Positions 10,117 through 22,100 of a stretch of 64,000 nucleotides of DNA are shown piece by piece (within the stretch, counting starts at the first letter, position 1; every line of letters starts with the position of its first letter). This DNA is from Brachionus manjavacas (Eukaryota > Rotifera > Eurotatoria > Ploima > Brachionidae), in the NCBI GenBank assembly GCA_019054805.1, contig JAHQIY010000010.1, positions 1,037,501 to 1,101,500 of the forward strand, in the 5' to 3' direction. The notes beneath the pieces were generated by a model. It was not told where the DNA came from. It searched no databases and was given only the letters and a program-made list of their open reading frames with translations. The translations under genes and the position numbers were made by a program.

Positions 10117-13100
10117 CTTTTTTCAATTATTAAAAAAATAGCATAATTAAAAAATTAGAAAATGAACCTTTCCTAAATCATTTAGCGTTTTGGAGTACTC
10201 ATCAAGATCATCTTCATTTGTTTCGGCTTCTTTCAAAGGAAATAAATCTGATTTGGATTTTTCACCATATATTTGAACCATAATCTGGCGATTATTTTTC
10301 GCTTCACCAGAAACAAATTTGCGATTTTTGTTCTTATCAGTAACAACTATTTCCTCATAGTGCCTAAGTACAATCGATTTAGCATTACTTTAAAAAGAAT
10401 TAGAAGTTTTTGCTCTTTTTTTAATAAAAATAATTTTTTTACTAAAACTCGTGTCCTTTGTTGCTGGTAATTTTGATGCTCTTTATTTTGCAATAGTTTT
10501 TTCTTTTACCCTCATATCTCAAGCGAACATTTTGGATCTAGTTAAAATTTTATTTAAAAAAGTTTAATTTTCTTGAAATAAAAACAAACCAGTCCAATAA
10601 AAGATTCAATTTTTTTAAATGTGTGCACGCCGTCTTTGGACTCTAGTGCGTTTTTTAGCAAAAATAAATTTGTTTCCTCGGTTTGTCCTCCTAGTTTAAT
10701 CAACAATTTTCCTTCATCACTTGGAGGATCATTATTTGGTTCTTAAAATATTAGTAAATATAAATGAAAAAAAATTCATATGAATTTAGTGTTTATATAT
10801 GTTTAGTCGTCTTTTAATATGTTCAAGTTTAGAGAAGCTAAAAATAGTGTGATGCTTCAAATTTATTTTTTATTATACAGGTAATGTAATTATTTTAAAA
10901 AAGAGATAAATTTTATCTAATATATTTGACTAATTTTTAAAATTAAAAAAATATTCAGAATATTACTTCATATCATTAAATTAATAATAAATTTTTTAAA
11001 TTAATATTCTTATCATCATTTAGTTTAGTATTTCAAATAAAGTCAATCCTCCGTACAACGAAACCCCATAGAACGAAAAACCCTATAGAACGAATTCGAT
11101 TATCAAAACCGATTTCGATCAATTTATTTATTTATTTATTTGTTTTCTGTACCGAGCTAAAGCTCCTTCAGAATAAATTAAAAATAAAATAAAAAAATAA
11201 AATAAAAATAAAATTAAAGTTAATAAAACTAGATAAAAAGAAAGAATCAAAATAGAGTAAATAAGCTAAAAAAAATTAAAGTTGAAAAGACATTAATTGG
11301 AAAAGATTGTTTCATGTGGCACATGTTTAAATAGTTCAAGTTTCAGGAAAAAAGAAGAAATAGTAAGGTAGCAATTACACAATGGAGTTGGGTATTCAAT
11401 ATATCTTGATTCGAAACCTTCATTGTATTCTTTCACCAGTCTTTCAACCAATGGAATAGAATGACTCAGTCCTGTCCCAACATATTTCTCGCTCAACTCA
11501 AAAAGACGATTCGAGACTGTTAGTAATTTTAGTTTATTAAAAGCTTCATGTTGCACGATGTTGGAGGGAGTATCATATTTTAACTTAAGGATAGATCTTA
11601 CTGCTGTATTCTGAATTGCTTGTAGTTTTTTGATATTATTTTCTGAAAATGAATTTAAGCAAGGAAAAGAATAGTCTAAAATCGATCCGACTAAAGATTT
11701 ATATAAATTTCCTAGTGTGTTTTGATTGATTGAGACCCCATTTTTTGTTTGACAAAATCTTAATAATATTTAGCCTTTTGTTGCAGCGTTCTTTAATTTC
11801 GTCTACTAGTGTATTAAAGTTTAACTTAGAAACAAATTTAATACCAAGAAACTTGATTTCTTTTTGTCTCACTATTCTGTTTCCATAGATTTTTAAGTTT
11901 AGATTATCACCCTCTTTTTTGTACCTAGAAAAGACTACTGAACATGACTTTTCAACTGATATCTTCATTTTCCATTTAATAAGCCATTGTTCTAGTTCGT
12001 TGGTGTATTTATTAATCTTATTTTCTAGGTTCCCTTTCTTGTTATAAATGAAGAATGTAACTAGATCATCTGCGAAAAGCAGAGAGTATTCATTATTTGT
12101 TTTGTTTCTTTTTGGGATGTCATTAATATAAATACTAAATAAAAGAGGACTTATTACTGAGCCTTGAGGAACACCTGCAGTTATTTGATATTCGTCGCTC
12201 AATTGGTCATTCACATTTACCTTAAATGTCCTACTATCTAAAAAGGATCTAATCCAGTTAGTCAAGTAATGAGGTGGATTCATTTTAATCAATTTAAAAA
12301 GTAGACCTTCATGCCAAACCCTATCAAAGGCTTTAGAAATATCAAAAAAAGACCACAAACTCTTTTTTTCTATTAAATGATTCCACAATTTTTTGAATTA
12401 AAAAGAAAAGATTATCTGATGTTCGCCGGTGTTTCCTAAATCCAGATTGCTCCTGGATAAGGAGTGAATTTTGTTCCAAATAATTGTATAATCTTGAATG
12501 TTATTTCTTTAATGTTATTCACTTGAAACAAAAATTGAAATAATAAAAAAGCATACAGACCAAAAAATAACGATTACTGCTCTTGCAAAAGAATATAACG
12601 CAAACCCCTCAACAATTGCAACAATTTTAGCATCGAAATCAAAGCTTTTTGAAATGTATGAGAAAAATTTAGTTGGACCAGAAAAAAAACGAATGAAACT
12701 TTCGAGCTACGATGACGTAGATAAAGCTGTAATTTATTGGTTCGATCAAATTCAAAAATATAACAACCTTACTGTAAGCGGGTGTGACATTCAACTACAG
12801 GCTTTAAAGTTTGCTACAATGCTAGGACATCGAGATTTCAAAGCAAGTAACAGTTGGCTCTGCAAATTTAAAGAAAGAAATGGTATTTCTCTTAAAACAA
12901 CAATCGGAGAAGCTGGTTTAGTGGATCAAGCCAGTGTTCAAAACTGGATTTCGCAAAATTTTTTCACCTTTTTCATTTATTTTAATAAAAATTCAAAATA
13001 ATAAATCTTAAAATTTATTCAATGCTTTTGTATGGGATTTTCGATAGAACGAATTTCTATACAACGAATATAAAAATTTCCGCCCAACTTTGTCGTTATA

Positions 13101-16100
13101 TCGAGGATTGACTGTAGTGTCTTTGAAAAATACACCAGATGTTTAATCTTCCTCTTTTTCCAGCGAAAATTTTTCAGTCAAATTCTTTTGATTACTTTTT
13201 TATTTTATCCTTTTATCAAAATACGCCTTTAAATTTAAGAAAAACTAACAAAAAATTACTCAAGAAGTATGCGATAAGAAGTATAATTTGTATAATCAAG
13301 AAGTATAATCAAGAAGTATAATTTGAGGCATAGGAACAATCTCTGGCAAAAAAGGCAAAAAAATAAAAAGAATAATTGCACGAGATGACATGATCGGACA
13401 GTTCAAGCTCATTGCAGCATCAACGAAGTGAACTTGGCGAACCTCCAGATTCATGGCAGCTTCACAGGTTTACGAACAGGGAATGCTCTCCCTGCTGCGG
13501 CCACAGACTCCGACTCAGTCAATCGATTCAAGAATTGCTACGATGCTTTTAACTACGAACCTTTTATTGCTACGAACCGGCCACCAAGTTTTTACCACAT
13601 GATAATTTTATTTATATTTTTTCTTAATTTCTTTATTATATACCCCTCTCAGTTTCTTCCAATTTTTTGAATTATTATTGTATATTCTATTGTATATAAG
13701 TTATCAATAATGTTTATTAAATTACATAATCTTATCAGTTTTTCTTATTTCTGTAATTTTCCTTTTATTGCGTAGAATGCTACCATAGGCGATCTCCTAG
13801 TAGACTGCTTCCGCAAGCTTGCTTGCCGTAGCTAATTATTATTACTATTATTATTATTAAAATTACATTGGCATGTAATGGTAAAGATATCCTTAAAGAG
13901 AAAACAGAAAAAAGGAAAAAAAAACTATTTTAGAAGATTAGGAAGAAAAGAAGAAAGGGTCCAAGAAGAAGAGCCTATGAAAAGCTTATTGACAACCAGG
14001 AAAATGTCGAAAATTTTGTAATTTTCTCTTTTATTGATTACTAATTCGGATACCAATAAATAAAAAAAAAATTATAGCATAAAAAAATTTTAGAAATATT
14101 ATTAGAAACAAAATTAGAAATAAATATTATTTAAAAGCTATAAATATTGATATCATAAAAATAAATTTGATACCAATTAAAATATACGACATTATTTATT
14201 TTCTTGTTTTTATTTTTTGAAATTTTTTTAAAAAAAATTTACTTTTGATTTTTGACTTTTTTTGATTATTACCTTTTTTCATTTGCTCAAATTTCATTTT
14301 TCAAAATTTCTAAATGAAATAAATTAAAAGCTGTATCTTAACATATTTTGCTTGAACTTTAATATTAACTTAAATAAAAATAATTAACATTGTTTTTGAA
14401 ATTCTGTTTTCAATCTTAACTATTATTTGATGTAACTTTATGAATTTTTTTAATGCAAAATAATTACAAGAAGTTAATAATTTTTAGCTAAAGTAAACTT
14501 GATTATTTTAGATCTGAAACTCATGCTCTTTTTTAAAATAATGAAATAATGGATTTTAATCAAAACCGATTGCAGTGCTTGTCCGGACGCCATTTGAAGC
14601 TCCTGATAGATATGTTTTTGTATTATTTGTATTATTTACGATTTTATTTGAGATTCTGAATTTTAAACTTTAATTGTATTAAATAATAAGCAAAAAATTA
14701 TTAAGATAACCGGATATAGTGCTTCAGAAGATATTTTAAAATCAATTTCATCTTTCAAGATAATTTTTGATTTTTAAGGCAAATCTAGAAACAAGTCAGC
14801 CTTTAAAAGATAAAAATGATAATAATTTTTAAGCCATTGAAACAACTGAAAGTTAATTCTATTTTCATACCTAACTTAGCATAAAAATTCGAATATAAAA
14901 GAACAATAATATTTTATTAAAAAAAAATATATCTTATATTTAATTTATATTTTTTTTGGATGTCTTTTAATTACTTAAAGAAAAATTTTGTCTTATTTTT
15001 TATGATTAAATGTACAAGAAAAGTAAAAGATATTTATTCCTTTTTTTTTGTTAGTGAATTCTTAAATATTTGAATACTTAAACGTAAATTGATCATAATG
15101 ATTTAAAGCATCTATGCGATGCTGAATTTCTATTTTTAAAAAATAATAGATTGTTAATATTTTTTTTTTTATTTTATCGTTTAAAAATTTCATCTTTTTT
15201 TAATTTTAATAATGTCATCGCCACAGAGCAGCATGACTTTGTACCGAAAAAATCTGATGTCATGAACCTTCCGGAAACCGTGGACCGAATAAATGACAAT
15301 ATAGACAAGGGATCCCGCTTTTTTTTCCTCGACTTCCCTAAAGCCTTCGACAGGGTTTGTCACTTGTCACTCAAAGCTTAGTTAATTGCCAATGGATTCT
15401 GTCCAGAAGTAGTAGATTTGGTTAGAGACTTGCTGTCCGATAGGCGCCAGCCACTCGTGATTAAAGCAGACTGAGTGGACGTGTCGAGTTGAGTTCCTCA
15501 AGGTAGCAAACAGAGCCACGAGTATCCTCGGTCATTTGAAACGAACCTTCAGACCCTGGACCATCGATACATGCAGGAACCTCTATTGTGCTTTAGTAAG
15601 ACCCAATCTGGAATACGCCGCCGTCGTCTGATCTCCGTCCAGCAAGAAAGACATGAAGCTACTGGAAACCGGACAGAGGAGAGTTACCAAACTAGTTCCG
15701 TGAATTAAGAACTGGACATACGAGGACTGCCTTGCTATCCTCAACCTGACATCACTTCACGAGCGCCGTGCAGGAGGTGACATGATCCAACAGTTCAAGC
15801 TCATTACAGCATCAACGAAGTGAGATTGGCGAACCTCCAGATTCATGGCAGCTTCACAGGTTCCCATTCCGGGCCGACCAGAAGAATAAGAGGGCACAAG
15901 AGGAGACTATCCGGCAAAGCCACAACCAAATGTTCGCAGAGGGCTAACTCCTTTACGAACAGGGAATGCTCTCCCTGCTGCGGTCACAGACTCCGACTCA
16001 GTCAATCAATTCAAGAATTGCTATGATGCCTTCATGACCGTTCACCAAGTTTTTACCATATAACTTTTTTTAATTTAAAAACAATTTATACTCTATACCC

Positions 16101-19100
16101 CTCTTAGTTCCTTATAATTTCCCTCTTTCTCTTGTACCATAAACAATGTCTATTGACTCTAAAAACTTATACGTTTTTCTTTCTCTATTATTTTTTTCCT
16201 TGTATAGCGCAGTGTGCTACCTATTAGTAGGCTCCCTCCGGAAGCTTGCTTGCCGTAGCTTTTAATAATTATTATTATTAAATAGAATTTAATTGTATGT
16301 TAAAATTTTTTCTGGCCATATTTTTATTTTGCTTACTACTAATTTGCCTAGCAAGTGTTAGTAAAATTTACTAAATTCTTTTGATGCCCATCGCTAGCTC
16401 CAAGAGTCAATGACGCCCGATTATTAGTAGTTTTTAAGGAAATATTTGTAGTTTTTAAAAAATTGTATAATTTTGCTACTTTTAGCCAAATTATACAATT
16501 CAATGTAGTTTTCTCAATAATTATTTCCTCAATTTTTAAATAGTATTCTTGAATTTTTTCTTTCGAAAAATAAGCGAACTCAAAATTTTGTAATCAAAAT
16601 AATAGAAATGTTAGTTACTTTATACTCATTATTATAAATGAAGAAATTCAAAATCTGCCAATTAAATTTTTATTAATTTAATTTGAAAGTTTTATTTTGA
16701 GCAAAATTTGAGCAAAATTTTACCCTTCCCTAAAACTGACAAATTTTCCATTTAACCATATTTAATTATCAACATACAATATATTTACAAAATTATAACA
16801 AAATATTGTTTTAAATTTTATTCGGGAAAAAAATCTACTGAAATTTAACACGAATTTTAAAAGTTTAATGAAAAAAAAATTTTAAATCCTTTACCATGCA
16901 AAAATAGGAGCAAAAGGGTGGAAATTTTGGCTATCCGAGTTTATTTCTGGGTCTAAACTGACAAATAATGGTAAAATGAAAATGAAAAAATTTAGAAAAT
17001 AATCTTCATATCCGATAATGATTTAAAATGGTTTTTTTTTTCGATTATAATTTTATATGAATAGATTCAATATTTTTTTTCCTTTTTTCATTTGAATTTC
17101 AAAGTTTAAAAATAAAAAAAAATTATAAAAATTTTATTTACCAAGTGGAGATTGAGAAACAATTCTTCCTTTGAGCATCCTTTCTTTTTTGCTTCGAATT
17201 TCTTGGTCAACTTCGAATCTATTTTTTTAATTTATAAAAATAAAAATTTTGTTAAGCAGTAGTATACAAATAATTATTTCCGTCTGGATCGGTTATCTTT
17301 AAATTTTTGAGATCATAATCGCCAGATTTGTCTTCGTAGAGTATAGTGGCATACTTTATTTCACCAATGTCAAAATTAGTCACATCATAAATTAGATTAT
17401 TTGCATCGGTACTTTTGGATTTTTCGCTAAACTCGAATTCAATACTATCTCCATTTGTTCCGGTCAAACGAACAGATATTTTGGCGGATTGCGGAAAAGC
17501 ATCCGAAAATTCCACTCTATAGTCAAATTGTTCATCAAAATCTCTTATGTCATAATTAATCTCTACGCAATATTCAGTGTTCTTGGTCATTTGCGGCGAT
17601 ACAACTATTCTATACTCAAATTTCGGCTTCTCGTTGGGAAAAGCGATGACAGAATTTTTTTTACCAAATCGAGCTTTTAGTTCTTCTGTTTTGCGATCTT
17701 GTTTTGCCTTGCGAATCCATCCATCAAATGGAAATCTTCAAAATAAAATATTTATCAATTGTTGTTGTATTTTAATCAATTTTATTTGAATTCAATGACC
17801 TTTTATTTCAGTGCAAAAAGAAATAAATCAATTGATTAGATTTATCTATTTTTTTCATTATATCACTTGAAATAATTGAAAAGAATGGAATTAAACTTTA
17901 AGAGCAGATACTGAATTTTAAGAAATGGTTTGAAAATTCAAAAAATATGTCAACCAAATTCAAATTAATTGGAATATTCAGAAAAAAATTATATGCAGAA
18001 AAATCTCAAATCAAATTTTCTAAACATTTTTAAACAATTTTAAAATTTTAAATGTTAAAGACTAAATAAGTTATTCAATATTTTTACATTTTTTTCTGTT
18101 TTTTTTATCAATTTGTACTGAATTTCACAAAACTTAAGAAAATAGTATTCTTATCAGTTTTGAGCAAATTTCATTAAGTATAGTCTCGAATTTGGACAAA
18201 AGAAGTTAAATAAATTCCGAGATTGCTACAAGACAAACAGATTTAAATTATATTTTTTTTTAAATTAAGAAATGAGCTCGATGTTGTTTTGAGGCTCTAG
18301 ATTCTAGGTTACATGACTAAACTTATCAAAAGGTGTCCAGTATTTGTGTGAAAAGCTTGTTGTGTTGTTTGAATTTTTTAGGAATTGGCGCCAATTTGAA
18401 TAGCGAAGAAGTCACATGTTATGTTAGAATAATTTTTTTCTACGAATAGCTTTGGTAAAATAAATGCAAAAAAAAGGAATAAACAAATTCTGATGGAATA
18501 AGCACTTTTGGTGAATGGCTTAAACTGAACAATGAATTATAGAAATTAAATGCTAACGAGTGTTAAACTGCGTTTTTGAGTGAATATGAACAAAAATGTA
18601 AAGTTCATTTACCGATGAAAAAAAATAACTTGCAAAAGTCTAACAAAAGGATAAGAGGCAAGAATATTGAATTTAAAATACCTGAATTTTTGATAATTTT
18701 TAAGGAAATGGAATCGAAAGCGCAAAACGGTGAGATAAACGGGAATTTTTGAGAATTAAAGAGCAAACAAGATGGAATTAGTCGATGTTATTATCGGTTC
18801 ATGGATCAGCTTTGGTTTTAGAATTGATCAATGATAATCGATGCAAATTCAAGGAATCAGAGAAGACTCATTCGAATCATCCCGAAAAAATGGTTGTACT
18901 AAGAAGATTTTTTTTCAATTTTCTTTTTCTAAAAAGATTTTTTTATTGATTAAATGGAAAAAATTAAATTTTTTTGGTATTTTAACTAATTATATTTATT
19001 TTAAATAAAAAATTGCATTTCTTGAACCTTAAGCATGAATTATTTTTATTAACTAAATATAAGATATTTAGATTTAAAAATGAGATGACTTTCAACTAAA

Positions 19101-22100
19101 TCTAATGAAAATAATGACGAACATTTACAAATATATAGAAGAAGTTTAAAAAAATTGTCTTTTTATTTCTATCTTGCATAGAAAATAAAAAAATTTAGAT
19201 CAAATAAAGGATCAAGATAAATTCGAACTTTTGTAAAATGATGAAAATTCTTTCAAATCAGACAAAGAACATGAATAACTAATTGGAGAGCTTTTAGTTT
19301 CAAATTTCAACTAATAATTTTATCAAAAAAAATCACAATAAATTCAGATATGTAATATTCCTAATTATTTACTCTTCTTCAAATTATATCTTTCAACATT
19401 ATCAACTTATTCTATTTCATAGTATTTTGATCATTAGGCTGAAAGGAAGGACTATGTTCCATTTCAACCTGCCTGGGTATTTCCATAACTATATTTTTAA
19501 TAAATAAATAATTGGGGAGCTTTAAGTTTCATTTTTTAGTTCTCTATCTTTATCCACCATGTCATTAAGTACAATTTATTTACTAGATTTTAATATTTCA
19601 TTCTATTTTTAGTTTATTTGATTAGATTTTATCATCCATTTTGGTAATTACATCTAACAAAATCAATAGTTTTTTAATTAAAAATTCAAAAATACAAACC
19701 TCAAACTTGTAATCTTCAAAAAAAAATTTTAGTTAAATCTGTAAAATTTACAATGAAAATTTTAATTTTTAAATTTACCTTTTTTAGAATTAACAGAATG
19801 TCTAATTGCTTATTATCTCAAGAAAGAATCAGTTTGAAAAAAAATCTAACAATTAATTTAATTAACAAATGTTGTTTACTTTGATTTATTTGCAGATACT
19901 TTTGAAAGTTGATTGACAATAATCGATTTAATATTATAAAGTGATGTAGGAGACAAATGAAAACTACGATTTTTAATACTATCTCAATCAAAAAAAATTG
20001 AGATAATAAGGATAATTAAATAATTTTAAATCCACTATTATTTAAAAACAGAAAAAAATACAAAATGGACCGAAATAAAAAATTATGAAGCACTTTCTGG
20101 TTTTTAGTATTTCTTTAGTATCAGTATCAAAAATTATCATTTACTTGCGCTTTAGTCAAAAGATAGAAATAATGTGTAACCAAAAAAATGACAGTTACTG
20201 ATGCGACTAATATGGTTATTATTAACAGTCATACTTTAATGATAGCTTGAGTGTTTGATTTAAAAAAAAAAATCATCTGGATGATTCATTTTAATAAAAA
20301 TTTGGAATTATGTAAAAAAATAAAAAGTTAGTAAAGTATTTTAAATTCTTAATAAATTGTTACTTTAATAATTCACAAGTAATTTTAATTTATCTAAGAA
20401 ATTAAAAGAATCATTTAATTTTTTTGATTTTTTAAAATTAAAATTTTCATTTTTTGACAAGACAAGCTTAAATATTTTCGTATTAGAAAAATTTAATGAG
20501 AAAAATCAATTTTTTTCTATGATTGTAATGATCTGTGATTATCATTCTTTACTAGAGAACTTTTTGCTTGTGATCGATTTGGGTTTAACTTTGAAGTTTT
20601 TAGAATTTTAATTTTTTATTCAATTTTAAATTTATATTCATTTGAAATAATCTACAAAAGAAATTTATTCTAAGTGAAAAGCTTAATTTTTATCTATCTT
20701 AATATTTAAAACTTTCTGGGTTTTACAAGCCTTTTTTATTTGTCCTTTTTTTTTTATTTGACCACATTTTTATTTTGAAAATTGGTATAAAATTTTACAA
20801 CACTAAAATTAAATTTTTATTTGAGTCCAGATTATATGCATCTCAAAATTTTAATCTCTTTTCATTTGCTGGATAAAAATTTTTGATTTTAACTCAAAAA
20901 AATCAATTTTATTTTTATTTTTTTATTTTATCTAACTGGAAAGTTTTTTTTCTATTTTATAATTCTAAAAATAATTGCGTGATTATATTTCAAATTTTAA
21001 CATGCTTAAGTATTGAGTTTTAATAAAACAACGTAATTTCAAAATTTCAAAAAAGTTAAAAAGAAAAAAAAACTTGCCAACTGTAAATTTAAAATTTTTT
21101 CTTTATTTATTTAGACCGAGTAAACAAACCAGCAAACCATTTTAAACCATTTATCTAATTCGCAGATGAGACACTGCCTAAAATCTGTATGTTCCATTAA
21201 CTTTTATTGTTAATATTAAATTCAATAATTTTAGTATTAAGTCCGGGATTGTGAAATTTGTTTCAATCGATCTTTTCAATTTTGAAAATTTTGAGAGACA
21301 ATTTAGTTCTGTAAAATGTTTAATGGTTACAACAAATAGTTTAATGGTAGCAACTTTGCTAAATAAATATGTCTGCAAAAACTCTGCTAAGTAATTGCAC
21401 ACTTGATTAGAATACTTTTTAATGGCGTGCAAAATGCAGAAAATTGCTGAGATTTTTTCAGACTTGTTTTACTGCATTAAGCAAATTTATCCCGGATTTA
21501 ATACTAAAATTATTTAAGATTTAAAAAGCCAGAGTTGTATAAAAGTCACAAGTCAAGTGCAAGTCAGGACAAGTCAGTCTTGTTTAATTTATTTCTATAA
21601 ATTTTTAAGCACATTTTTTTTTTGTTTTTTATAAAATAAATTCACTTTAAAAGAATATGACAATTATGTGAATTGTTATAACAATCATGTTTCAATAATT
21701 ACATTGAAAAAGAAATTTAAACAAATAATTTCATTTTTTCCTGAATAAAAAATTTCAATACTTATAATTTTTTTTTATATATTTTAATTCTTTTCTTAAA
21801 ATAAGTAAAAATATTGAATTGTTTTTTTTTTAAATTTTCGAAGCAAGTCAAAGTCCTCTTTGGTTCTTTATAAATTTTTTAAAACAAGTCAAAAATTTTT
21901 ATTTTAAAATTTTTGACTTTTTAAGAATTTGTTTTATATAAGTCTGAAAAAAGCTATTCAAAATTTTCTAAATTGAAACGAACTTCTCAAAAAATTAATT
22001 GATCTTTTTAAGTTCTCAAATTTTGAGATTCAATTTTACAATTTTTTTAAAATTGTATCCAAAGTATTAAAATGATATTCTTTTATTTATTTTATTTTAT

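Larger units (their letters stand above)
11040..13114 (+). mobile_element. Pogo/Tigger-type DNA transposon, internally deleted and split by a LINE
   Basis: The left end AAGTCAATCCTCCGTACAAC and the right end, reversed, CAGTCAATCCTCGATATAAC are inverted repeats flanked by TA (11038-11039 and 13115-13116). Subterminal AGAACGAA words also occur at both ends. The plus strand carries a transposase DNA-binding part (12519-12980) but no DDE catalytic domain. A minus-strand LINE (about 11116-12517) sits in the 5' part of the transposase frame. The whole lies in an intron of the PLAT gene. Confidence 0.75.
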
